Origin: Oxalobacteraceae bacterium
GTDB lineage: Bacteria > Pseudomonadota > Gammaproteobacteria > Burkholderiales > Burkholderiaceae_D
Reading direction: 5' to 3'
DNA: 19,375 nucleotides
Assembly: GCA_027485535.1 (NCBI GenBank)
Contig: JAIXQV010000172.1
Coordinates: 1 to 19,375, forward strand
Shown here piece after piece: positions 1 through 6,635 of this stretch (positions are counted from its first letter, which is position 1; every line of letters begins with the position of its first letter). The notes under the pieces are model-generated. The model made no database searches, was not told where the DNA came from, and worked only from the letters and a program-made list of their open reading frames with translations. The translations under genes were made by a program, and so were the position numbers.

Positions 1-172
1 AAGGGATCAGTTGCAGCGCGGTTTTTTTTTTTTTAATAACCAAGGTATGCCCGGCGTTATGACCGCCCTGAAAGCGCACGACACCTTGCGAGTGATCAGT
101 CAGCCAATCGACGACCTTGCCTTTACCTTCATCGCCCCACTGCGTGCCGATGACTACGACGTTTCTAGCCAT
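1..172 (-). CDS. purA: Adenylosuccinate synthetase, N-terminal part (gene runs off the window)
   Basis: The enzyme joins aspartate to IMP using GTP, the first committed step from IMP to AMP, in the cytoplasm. Only the first 57 codons are inside the window. They show the family signature: GTQWGDEGKGK at residues 9-19 (phosphate-binding loop with the catalytic Asp14) and QGGHNAGHTLVI at 35-46 (catalytic His42). The ATG at 172-170 is chosen because the match to PurA starts there; a weak AAGAG ribosome site lies upstream. It follows hisZ by 29 bases on the same strand, the usual betaproteobacterial order. Residues 47-50 are four lysines read from a 13-base A run, where the family normally has Asn/Asp-Gly-x-Lys. 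The frame stays open across the run and continues with the expected TALQLIP. Identity is very secure; the lysine stretch is odd. Confidence 0.95.
   Translation of the reverse strand, partial: MARNVVVIGTQWGDEGKGKVVDWLTDHSQGVVRFQGGHNAGHTLVIKKKKTALQLIP
22..34 (-). repeat. 13-base homopolymer (A13 on the coding strand) inside purA
   Basis: Thirteen consecutive T on the plus strand, read as A13 in purA, encode Lys47-Lys50 plus the first base of Thr51. With exactly 13 bases the downstream frame matches PurA. With 12 bases translation would stop four codons after the lysines, at a TGA. Runs this long are prone to replication and RNA polymerase slippage and also to sequencing error. Confidence 0.9.
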
Positions 173-201
173 GATGATTCAGTCTCTTATGATTGCCGCC
201 A

Positions 202-1353
202 TCAACGTAGCGGCTTGATGATGAGCTTTCCGTTTTCTTCAACAATCTCGCGATCACAATCGAACTCCTGCGGATCATGCGGATGTCCCGGGAGATGTTG
301 GATCACGATCTCACCCTGCTGGCGCAACTCGGCAATAAAGGCCTGAAGCACTACATCCTGTCGCCATGGCGCACTGATCGCGGGCACGGGTGGCGTCACC
401 GGCAACAGGCCCACAATCTCGCGCAAATCCATGGAGAACCCAGTAGCGGGCCGGGCGCGGCCAAAGGCCTCGCCAACCTCGTCGTAGCGTCCACCGCGCG
501 CGACCGCATTCGGCAAGCCGGGGACGTAAATCGCAAAGGTCACACCGCTTTCATACTGGTAGCCTGACAGATCTGCCAGATCGATATTGACGCGCGCTGC
601 TCCAGCGGACTCGGCAAGCTGCGCCAACTCCTCGAGCGCAACGCCAATTGCCTTCTTGGCCGGCAGCTGCTGTTTCGCCGACTGCAACACCTCTTCCCCA
701 CCCCGCAGCGAGCTAAGCGCCAGTATGGCCTCACGCGTCGGGCTACTGTAACGCTGCAGCCATGAGCGCAGTGCCGGCATATCCTTTGAACGCAGCAGGC
801 CGATCAGTGCCGAGCGATCGCGCTTGGCCAGAGCGTCGTCCTCGATCACCGCGTCGAGGATGCCGGCGTGTGAAAGATCCAGCGTCAGGTCTGACAAGCC
901 TGCCAACTTTAGCGAGGCCAGCGCCAGCGCCTGTATCTCGATGTCGGCTTCGAGCCCGGCATGACCATAGATCTCGGCGCCGACCTGCAGCGGCTCGCGC
1001 GTGGAGTGAAAACCGGAAGGCCGTGTGTGCAGTACCGCGCCTGCGTAGCATAGGCGGACGACCCCAGGACGGTTCAGCAGATGCGCATCGATTCGCGCCA
1101 CCTGAATCGTCATATCCGCCCGCACCCCCATGGTCCGGCCGGAGAGCTGGTCAACCAACTTGAACATGCGCAGGTCCAGATCCTGGTCTTGCACCGGCAT
1201 CAGGGACTCAAGGTACTCCAACATCGGTGGCGCGACCAGCTCATAGCCATAGCTACGGAAATGGTCGAGCAAGGCACGACGCACCTCTTCGGTCTTACGC
1301 GCCTCGGACGGCAAGACATCAGCAATATTCTCGGGTAGCAGCCAGTTCGGCAT
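202..1353 (-). CDS. hisZ: ATP phosphoribosyltransferase regulatory subunit HisZ
   Basis: HisZ is a catalytically inactive relative of histidyl-tRNA synthetase. It assembles with the short form of HisG to make the active, histidine-inhibited first enzyme of histidine synthesis. The 383-residue protein has the class II synthetase fold signature: an N-terminal MPNWLLPENIADVLP stretch, a motif-2-like segment around residues 100-130 (YAGAVLHTRPSG, QVGAEIYG) and ARGGRYDE near residue 290. It lacks the C-terminal anticodon-binding domain, which separates it from the true hisS at 8455-9813. The ATG at 1353 lies six bases after the stop of the DUF2065 gene, with no clear ribosome site, so it is likely translated by coupling. 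It sits at the end of the hfq-hflX-hflK-hflC run, just before purA. Its presence predicts a short HisG elsewhere in the genome. I am confident in this call. Confidence 0.96.
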   Translation of the reverse strand: MPNWLLPENIADVLPSEARKTEEVRRALLDHFRSYGYELVAPPMLEYLESLMPVQDQDLDLRMFKLVDQLSGRTMGVRADMTIQVARIDAHLLNRPGVVRLCYAGAVLHTRPSGFHSTREPLQVGAEIYGHAGLEADIEIQALALASLKLAGLSDLTLDLSHAGILDAVIEDDALAKRDRSALIGLLRSKDMPALRSWLQRYSSPTREAILALSSLRGGEEVLQSAKQQLPAKKAIGVALEELAQLAESAGAARVNIDLADLSGYQYESGVTFAIYVPGLPNAVARGGRYDEVGEAFGRARPATGFSMDLREIVGLLPVTPPVPAISAPWRQDVVLQAFIAELRQQGEIVIQHLPGHPHDPQEFDCDREIVEENGKLIIKPLR

Positions 1354-1359
1354 CGGGGA

Positions 1360-1560
1360 TCAGGCCGGGAGGGGCAAAAGATGGAAAGCGAGCAGGAGCA
1401 TACCAAACAGCATCGCTACCAGTCCGAAAAACCGAATCTGGCCATCAGAAAGTTGCGCTATTTGCAGGAAAGTCTGCCGCCAGCGGCGCGGCGCCAGCAG
1501 GGGAAGTAAGCCCTCCAGCACAAAAAGCAGGCCGAGCGCGACCATGAAGGAGTAGCCCAC
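1360..1560 (-). CDS. Small two-helix membrane protein, DUF2065 (YjeT-like)
   Basis: This is a 66-residue protein of unknown function that belongs to the DUF2065 family by its size, sequence and position. Two hydrophobic segments (about residues 5-23 and 43-62) flank a short basic, polar stretch (RRWRQTF, then QLSDGQIRFFG), as in the E. coli homologue YjeT. It follows hflC by eight bases and precedes hisZ by six. The start taken is GTG at 1560, because AAGG stands six bases before it; the first ATG (codon 6, at 1545) has no ribosome site. Co-occurrence with hflKC in many proteobacteria suggests a role near the FtsH-HflKC complex, but that is inference. It is too hydrophobic and well placed to be a chance frame. 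Confidence 0.85.
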   Translation of the reverse strand: MGYSFMVALGLLFVLEGLLPLLAPRRWRQTFLQIAQLSDGQIRFFGLVAMLFGMLLLAFHLLPLPA

Positions 1561-1568
1561 CGCCTGCC

Positions 1569-2447
1569 TTATTTCTTCGCGCCGCCAGGGGTCTTGAAGT
1601 ACCTGAGGAACTCCGAATTCGGGTCGATCAGCAGCACATCGCTACGCGTCTTGAAGCTATCTTTGTAAGACTCCAAGCTACGCGTGAATTTGTAGAACTC
1701 TGGATTCTTGCCGAAAGCGTCAGAGTAGATGCGGGCCGCTTTGGCATCACCATCGCCGCGGATTGCCTCGGCCTGACGGTAGGCATCTGCCAGTATCACG
1801 ATGCGTTGACGATCAGCGTCAGCCCGGATCTTCTCGGACTCAGCAGCACCGGTCGAACGCAACTCATTGGCCACCCGGACGCGCTCCGATTTCATACGCT
1901 CGTATACCGAGTTGTTGATCTGCTCGACGTAGTCGACACGCTTTAAACGCACATCTAGAATTTGCGCACCGATCTGCGTGGCCTCGGTAGCCACTTTGGT
2001 TCGTATGGCATCCATCACCTTGCCGCGCTCGCCGGAGATCACTTCACGCACGGTCCGCTTGGTAATCTCTTCATTCAGTGAGGCCTTGACGATCTGCGCC
2101 ATTCGGTCCTGCGCACGGCGCTCGTCACCACCAAACGAGACGAAGTACAGCTTCGGATCGGATATCCGCCATTTAACAAAGGCATCGACCAGAATATTTT
2201 TCTTCTCTGCCGTGATAAAGCGATCTGGCTCGGGGGTGTCGAGCGTGAGGATGCGCTTATCAAGGAACATCACATTCTGGAAAGGCGGCGGCAACTTGAA
2301 ATGCAGCCCGGGGTCTTTGATGACCTGCTTGACCTCACCCAGCGCGAACACAATCGCGAACTGGCGCTGATCGACAACGAACAAGGTCGATGACAAGATG
2401 GCCAGCGCAATCAGGCCGGCGATGACATAAGAGATCAGGCGACTCAT
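1569..2447 (-). CDS. hflC: FtsH protease modulator HflC (SPFH/band-7 protein)
   Basis: HflC pairs with HflK to form a large periplasm-facing cage in the inner membrane that surrounds the FtsH protease and tunes degradation of membrane proteins. The 292-residue protein has an N-terminal membrane anchor (about residues 5-22, LISYVIAGLIALAILSSTLF) followed by the SPFH domain (VVDQRQFAIVFALGEV; GLHFKLPPPFQNV) and a long charged helix rich in Arg, Glu and Ala (about 185-250). Length and layout are normal for HflC. Its ATG overlaps the hflK stop by one base (TGATG), so the two are probably translated in a fixed ratio. Despite the hfl name (high frequency of lysogeny, from E. coli lambda genetics), nothing here points to phage. 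Very secure. Confidence 0.97.
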   Translation of the reverse strand: MSRLISYVIAGLIALAILSSTLFVVDQRQFAIVFALGEVKQVIKDPGLHFKLPPPFQNVMFLDKRILTLDTPEPDRFITAEKKNILVDAFVKWRISDPKLYFVSFGGDERRAQDRMAQIVKASLNEEITKRTVREVISGERGKVMDAIRTKVATEATQIGAQILDVRLKRVDYVEQINNSVYERMKSERVRVANELRSTGAAESEKIRADADRQRIVILADAYRQAEAIRGDGDAKAARIYSDAFGKNPEFYKFTRSLESYKDSFKTRSDVLLIDPNSEFLRYFKTPGGAKK

Positions 2448-3730
2448 CAGCGACTCTCCCGATCACGCAAGCTACGCTCGCGGTTTCTATCCACTCTTCC
2501 CTCGCTCAGCGGGGGCTCATTGCTTGCCGCTGGCGGCGCGGCAGCAGTTGCTGGCGCTGTCATTCCGGCGGCAGCCTCTGCTGCGGTCTGAGCAATCAAT
2601 TTATCGAGCGGCAGATAAATCATGCTGTTATTACTTTTTGTGTCGACCATGATTTTGGTCGTACTAGCAAAAATCTGCTGCATCGCTTCAATGTAGAGTC
2701 GGTCTCGCATCACAGCCGGTGCGCGCTGGTACTCCACCAACACCTTGTTGAAGCGAGCTGCCTCACCCTCAGCATTGGCGACTACACGTGCCCGGTAACC
2801 CTCGGATTCTTGCATCAAGCGTGAAGCTGCACCGCGGGCTTTGGGAACCACATCATTCGCGTAGGCTTGGCCTTCGTTCTTTTGACGCTCACGGTCTTGC
2901 CCGGCCTTCACCGCATCATCAAAGGCTGCTTGCACTTGCTCCGGCGGCTGAACAGCCTGCATGGTGACATTGGCCACCAACACGCCGGTTGCGTAACGAT
3001 CGAGAATCTGCTGCATCAGCGCGCTGGTATCAAATGCAATTTTCTCGCGCCCCTCGTACAACACAAAATCCATCTTGGCTTTACCAACCACTTCACGGAT
3101 CGCCGTCTCAGCCACCTGCTTGACTGTCTCTTCCTGATCGCGGTTGTTAAACACCCAAGCCGAGGCATCCTTCAAACGGTACTGCACCGCGAATTGGATA
3201 TCGATGATGTTCTCATCGTCAGTCAGCATCAAGGACTCGCGCGCGAGCTTATTTCGGACGTTGCTGCGGTAGCCGATCTCGACCGTGCGAACTTGCGATA
3301 AGTTGACGGTCTCCTGCGTCTGAATTGGATAAGGCCAGCGCCAGTTGAAGCCAGGTTGTGCCGAGTGACTGTATTTACCAAACGTCAGCACAATGCCCGT
3401 TTGACCTTCTTGGACGATGAAGAATCCGCTGACCAACCAGAGAAAGAAAATCACCGCGCCGGCCACGCCAGCGCTTATGCCGGCGTTGCGCGCGTCGTCG
3501 TCGCCATCATTGGAAGAACCGCCGCCCGCACCGCCGCCGCCTTTACCGCGCAGAAGCCGGTTGATTCTTTGGTTGAATTCTCGCCAAAGCTGATCGAGAT
3601 CAGGCGGGCCGTCATTCGGCCGACCGGTTTGACGAGGCTCTTTTCCATCATTGCCCTCAGAACCGCGTCCCCAACGAGGATCATTGAGGGAGAAGATGAG
3701 GCCGAGTTTTTTTCTTATTGATCCGAGCAT
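2447..3730 (-). CDS. hflK: FtsH protease modulator HflK (SPFH/band-7 protein)
   Basis: HflK is the partner of HflC in the complex that encloses FtsH in the inner membrane. From the ATG at 3730 it has 427 residues: a cytoplasmic N-terminal region with SLNDPRWG at 14-21 and a Gly/Asp-rich linker, one membrane helix at about 84-106, then the SPFH domain (VQEGQTGIVLTFGKY onward) and an Ala/Pro-rich, charged C-terminus. The frame is open further upstream to 3769, but that would lie more deeply inside hflX. The ATG at 3730 overlaps the hflX end by 16 bases and is the last ATG before the conserved SLNDPRWG motif. No good ribosome site is seen, which suggests coupling to hflX translation. Many relatives begin directly at MSLNDP, so the extra basic and hydrophobic residues before it are slightly unusual. 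Confidence 0.95.
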   Translation of the reverse strand: MLGSIRKKLGLIFSLNDPRWGRGSEGNDGKEPRQTGRPNDGPPDLDQLWREFNQRINRLLRGKGGGGAGGGSSNDGDDDARNAGISAGVAGAVIFFLWLVSGFFIVQEGQTGIVLTFGKYSHSAQPGFNWRWPYPIQTQETVNLSQVRTVEIGYRSNVRNKLARESLMLTDDENIIDIQFAVQYRLKDASAWVFNNRDQEETVKQVAETAIREVVGKAKMDFVLYEGREKIAFDTSALMQQILDRYATGVLVANVTMQAVQPPEQVQAAFDDAVKAGQDRERQKNEGQAYANDVVPKARGAASRLMQESEGYRARVVANAEGEAARFNKVLVEYQRAPAVMRDRLYIEAMQQIFASTTKIMVDTKSNNSMIYLPLDKLIAQTAAEAAAGMTAPATAAAPPAASNEPPLSEGRVDRNRERSLRDRESR

Positions 3731-4818
3731 GCCGTGGTGTTTTGCGGTCGGTGAGAGTGCTGTACGCAAGTAGCGATCGCGCTGCGTAGCAAGTTAATGC
3801 CTTCGCCGGTTCTCGCACTGACAAAAACGCGTCGAATTTTATCATATTCATCATATTCCACGCTGGGCGCATGCCCCGCAAGATCAATCTTGTTCCAGAC
3901 AAGAATCTGGGGAATGTGATCAGCGCCAATCTCTGCCAGTACCTCGTTCACCTGGACGATCTGCTCGTCTCGAACCGGGCTGGCCGCATCCACCACATGG
4001 AGCAGTAAATCAGCATGAATCGTCTCCTCGAGGGTGGCACGGAAGGCTGCCACCAGTTGCGTTGGAAGCTCCCGAATGAAGCCAACCGTATCCGACAGTA
4101 CGATGTTACCGGCCTCGCCTAGGTGCATTCGGCGCGAGGTTGTGTCGAGCGTTGCAAACAACTGATCTGCCGCGTACACGCCGGCTTTTGTCATGTTGTT
4201 GAATAGCGTGGACTTGCCGGCATTGGTATACCCCACCAGCGATACAGAAAATGTTGAGCTGCGCTCTCGCGCTCGGCGCTGAGTGAGACGCTGCCGCTGT
4301 AGCTTTCCTAGTTTTGCGCGCAGCATCTTGACCCGCTCGCCGATGAGGCGACGGTCGGTTTCTAATTGGGTTTCTCCGGGTCCGCGCAGCCCGATCCCGC
4401 CTTTTTGCCGCTCAAGGTGGGTCCAGCCTCGTACCAGCCGAGTGGCGAGATGTTGTAACTGAGCAAGCTCGACCTGAACCTTGCCCTCGTGACTCTGGGC
4501 TCGCTGGGCAAAGATATCGAGAATCAGGCTGGTGCGGTCGATCACACGCACTTTGAGGTGGCGCTCCAGGTTGCGCTGCTGGGCGGGTGACAGGGCATGA
4601 TTGAAGATCACCAGCTCAGCACCGAGATCAGTCACTGCCTCGGCAATTTCGTCGGCTTTGCCCGACCCAACGAATAAGGCCGCGTCAGGACTTGCGCGCC
4701 GACCGGTAACTGCAGCCACCGGCTCTGCGCCAGCAGATTTTGACAAGAGCCCAAGTTCCTCCAAGCTGGCAAGGAAATCACCTTTGCCAAAGTCAACGCC
4801 GACAAGGACAGCGCGCAT
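3715..4818 (-). CDS. hflX: Ribosome-associated GTPase HflX
   Basis: HflX is a GTPase (and, in E. coli, an ATP-dependent RNA helicase) that binds the 50S subunit and splits stalled ribosomes under stress such as heat. The 367 residues show the HflX N-terminal domain (FVGSGKADEIAE at about 49-60, FNHALSPAQQRNLE), a coiled region, the glycine-rich GGIGLRGPGETQLETDRR segment at 140-157, and the G domain: G1 GYTNAGKST at 196-204, G3 DTVGF at 243-247, G4 NKID at 309-312. The ATG at 4818 has a GAGG ribosome site seven bases upstream and starts the family-typical MRAVLVGVDF. A TTG six codons earlier is a poorer choice. It lies 39 bases downstream of hfq. The ribosome site falls inside a predicted hairpin, listed separately. 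Confidence 0.97.
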   Translation of the reverse strand: MRAVLVGVDFGKGDFLASLEELGLLSKSAGAEPVAAVTGRRASPDAALFVGSGKADEIAEAVTDLGAELVIFNHALSPAQQRNLERHLKVRVIDRTSLILDIFAQRAQSHEGKVQVELAQLQHLATRLVRGWTHLERQKGGIGLRGPGETQLETDRRLIGERVKMLRAKLGKLQRQRLTQRRARERSSTFSVSLVGYTNAGKSTLFNNMTKAGVYAADQLFATLDTTSRRMHLGEAGNIVLSDTVGFIRELPTQLVAAFRATLEETIHADLLLHVVDAASPVRDEQIVQVNEVLAEIGADHIPQILVWNKIDLAGHAPSVEYDEYDKIRRVFVSARTGEGINLLRSAIATCVQHSHRPQNTTACSDQ

Positions 4819-4824
4819 CAGACA

Positions 4825-4848
4825 GCCTCGGGCCAAGGGCCACGAGGC
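4825..4848 (-). promoter_or_regulatory. GC-rich hairpin covering the hflX ribosome binding site
   Basis: In the hfq-hflX spacer the RNA can form a ten-base-pair stem: GCCTCG, a bulged U and GGCC pair with GGCCCGAGGC across a CUU loop. The GAGG taken as the hflX ribosome site (4829-4826) is in the downstream arm, and the hflX ATG begins six bases after the stem. There is no U run after it, so it is not an intrinsic terminator. It could limit hflX translation, or be an RNA processing or 3'-end-stabilising site for hfq. The pairing is seen directly; the role is inference. Confidence 0.5.
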
Positions 4849-4857
4849 GAGAGAGAC

Positions 4858-5103
4858 TTACTCAGACTCAGACTCTGAGGAAGTTTGTTGAAGGTTCACA
4901 GCTCGCGCCGGAACAACCGTCGAGATCGCGTGCTTATAAACCATTTGGGTGACTGTGTTGCGAAGCAACACAACGTATTGATCGAAGGACTCGATATGCC
5001 CCTGCAACTTGATGCCGTTCACGAGATAGATAGACACCGGCACGTGCTCTTTTCGCAAGGCGTTGAGGAATGGATCCTGTAGCAGTTGCCCTTTGTTGCT
5101 CAT
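4858..5103 (-). CDS. hfq: RNA chaperone Hfq
   Basis: Hfq is a ring-shaped hexameric Sm-like protein that helps small regulatory RNAs pair with mRNAs and affects RNA decay. The 81-residue protein has the full core: QDPFLN at 9-14, the rim stretch LRKEH at 16-20, Sm1 (VPVSIYLVNGIKLQG) and Sm2 (Tyr56-Lys57-His58, AISTVVP). Tyr43 stands where E. coli has Phe42, a conservative change that I associate with betaproteobacteria. The C-terminus is short and ends in an acidic SSESESE encoded by near-perfect six-base repeats. The ATG at 5103 has GGAG five bases upstream. It is the first gene of the hfq-hflX-hflK-hflC run, preceded by a 132-base spacer after der that holds a likely promoter. Very secure. 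Confidence 0.99.
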   Translation of the reverse strand: MSNKGQLLQDPFLNALRKEHVPVSIYLVNGIKLQGHIESFDQYVVLLRNTVTQMVYKHAISTVVPARAVNLQQTSSESESE

Positions 5104-5108
5104 GGATG

Positions 5109-5155
5109 CTCCGTATTCTTATAAGTTCAGGCGATTGTTTTAACGTTTGACGGAG
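5109..5155 (-). promoter_or_regulatory. hfq leader: ribosome site and a complementary upstream segment
   Basis: The hfq ribosome site ACGGAG (5114-5109) is exactly complementary to CTCCGT (5155-5150) in the same leader, 35 bases upstream. Pairing would hide the ribosome site, and an A-rich stretch (GTTAAAACAATC) lies between the arms. E. coli Hfq is known to repress its own translation by binding its leader, so a switch here is plausible. Six base pairs could arise by chance. Confidence 0.35.
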
Positions 5156-5183
5156 GTAAACGCCCCGATCACTGGCACCTAAG

Positions 5184-5213
5184 AATGTAATCGATTTTGC
5201 CACCTGCTGGCAA
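5184..5213 (-). promoter_or_regulatory. Candidate sigma-70 promoter for hfq
   Basis: In the der-hfq spacer, TTGCCA (5213-5208, five of six to TTGACA) is followed after 18 bases by TACATT (5189-5184, four of six to TATAAT). Transcription would start about 75 bases before the hfq ATG. The -35 hexamer is part of a perfect seven-base inverted repeat with a five-base spacer (5196-5214, TTTGCCA/TGGCAAA), which might be an operator or chance symmetry. A TATAAG nearer the gene has no well-placed -35. Confidence 0.4.
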
Positions 5214-5235
5214 ACGCCGTCGCGCAAAATCCTCG

Positions 5236-6570
5236 CTAATCCGCCTTTGAAAAGGGGTTTTTTCCCGAGCGAAACTCTATTCGTAAGGGGGTGCCGATCA
5301 GCCCAAAGCTTTCTCTGAAATGTTTCTCCAGATACCGCTTATAGCTCGCCTCGATCCCATCCAACGCGTTGCCATGCACAACAATAACCGGCGGGTTTTG
5401 CCCCCCCTGATGTGCGTAGCGCAGTTTGGGTCGCACGGATCCCTTGCGGCGCGGTTGTTGGTGCTCGACAGCTTGCTCCAGTGCGCGGGTCAATTGCGGG
5501 GTGGGCAACTTCCTCATCGCTGCTTCATAAGCCGCGTTGATTGATTTCATCATTGGCGCGATGCCCGTACCCTTGATCGCAGAAATGAAATGCATCTTGG
5601 CAAATGACAAGAACGATAGCTTGCGCTCAATCTCGCGCTTGATATGTTCCCGCGCATCCTGTTCCAGACCATCCCACTTGTTTACACCAACCACCAGCGC
5701 ACGACCGGCCTCCAATACAAAACCAGCGATATGCGCATCTTGCTCAGAGATGTCCTGCTGCGCATCGAGCAGCAACAGCACGACATTCGCGTCAGAAATC
5801 GACTTTAGTGTTTTGACCACCGAGAATTTCTCAATCGCTTCGAACACCTTGCCTTTACGACGAATACCCGCAGTGTCGATCAAGGAATAGTGACGACCAT
5901 CGCGCTCGAAAGGAATCTCGATCGAGTCACGCGTGGTACCCGGCATATCGAATGCAATCACGCGCTCTTCCCCGAGCAGCGCATTCACCATTGTTGACTT
6001 CCCAACATTCGGGCGTCCCACAATCGCAATCCGGGTGCCGCGATGAGCAGGCTCGTCGACATCATCCGACTCGGGCTCGATCAACTCATCAAGCGCTGCT
6101 TCCACCAGATCGGGAACACCATCGCCGTGCGCAGCAGAGATAACGCAGGGATCACCGAGGCCGAGTTCATAGAAATCCGATGAGACGCTGGTGTATTGCA
6201 TGCCTTCGGATTTATTGATGACCAGAATAACTTTACTCCCGGCCTTGCGCAGAAAATCATTGATGGTTTTGTCGTGCGGGGTGAGTCCTTGACGGCCATC
6301 GACCATGAAAAAAACGATATCCGCTTCAGCGATGGCTTGCCGCGTTTGCTTTGCCATTTCGCGCAGGATGCCGTCTTTAGCGACAGGCTCAAAACCACCG
6401 GTGTCGATCACGAGGAATGGGCGCTTACCCACCCGCCCCTCGCCGTAGTGGCGATCGCGCGTGAGTCCGGGGAAATCAGCGACCAGCGCATCGCGCGAGC
6501 GCGTCATTCGATTGAATAAGGTCGATTTGCCGACGTTTGGCCGCCCAACCAAGGCGATGACAGGTTTCAT
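5236..6570 (-). CDS. der: Ribosome biogenesis GTPase Der (EngA)
   Basis: Der has two GTPase domains in tandem and acts in late 50S subunit assembly. The 444-residue protein shows domain 1 with G1 GRPNVGKST at 9-17, the switch threonine region PGLTRDRHYG and G3 DTGGF at 56-60; domain 2 with G1 GRPNVGKST at 185-193, PGTTRDS and G3 DTAG at 232-235; and a C-terminal KH-like domain with RRKGSVRPKLRYAHQGG and PPVIVVHGN. Length is normal. G4 of domain 1 reads NKSE (119-122) rather than NKxD, while domain 2 keeps NKWD (297-300). It follows bamB by 65 bases, a conserved pairing. The start matches the family; the ribosome site is weak. A short inverted repeat precedes it. Very secure. Confidence 0.98.
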   Translation of the reverse strand: MKPVIALVGRPNVGKSTLFNRMTRSRDALVADFPGLTRDRHYGEGRVGKRPFLVIDTGGFEPVAKDGILREMAKQTRQAIAEADIVFFMVDGRQGLTPHDKTINDFLRKAGSKVILVINKSEGMQYTSVSSDFYELGLGDPCVISAAHGDGVPDLVEAALDELIEPESDDVDEPAHRGTRIAIVGRPNVGKSTMVNALLGEERVIAFDMPGTTRDSIEIPFERDGRHYSLIDTAGIRRKGKVFEAIEKFSVVKTLKSISDANVVLLLLDAQQDISEQDAHIAGFVLEAGRALVVGVNKWDGLEQDAREHIKREIERKLSFLSFAKMHFISAIKGTGIAPMMKSINAAYEAAMRKLPTPQLTRALEQAVEHQQPRRKGSVRPKLRYAHQGGQNPPVIVVHGNALDGIEASYKRYLEKHFRESFGLIGTPLRIEFRSGKNPFSKAD

Positions 6571-6584
6571 GGTGATTTTCGATT

Positions 6585-6598
6585 CTGGGCTTGCCCAG
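6585..6598 (-). repeat. Short inverted repeat upstream of der
   Basis: CTGGGC and GCCCAG face each other across two bases in the bamB-der spacer, 14 bases before the der ATG. As RNA it would form a five-pair stem with a four-base loop. No U run follows, so it is not a terminator. It may affect der translation; weak evidence. Confidence 0.35.
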
Positions 6599-6635
6599 GT
6601 TCGCCGATGCTTCAGTGGCGAGAAATGCCTTGGGA

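Noticed and set aside
1..172. Possible frameshift or pseudogene in purA at the A run
   Set aside because: A careful count gives 13 A, which keeps the reading frame and restores the expected TALQLIP, so the gene is intact as far as the window shows.
202..1353. hisZ as a truncated or decayed second histidyl-tRNA synthetase
   Set aside because: Length, the missing anticodon domain, motif changes and the neighbourhood next to purA are those of functional HisZ.
1569..4818. hfl genes as evidence for a phage or lysogeny module
   Set aside because: The name comes from E. coli lambda genetics. HflX, HflK and HflC are core housekeeping proteins and no phage genes are present.
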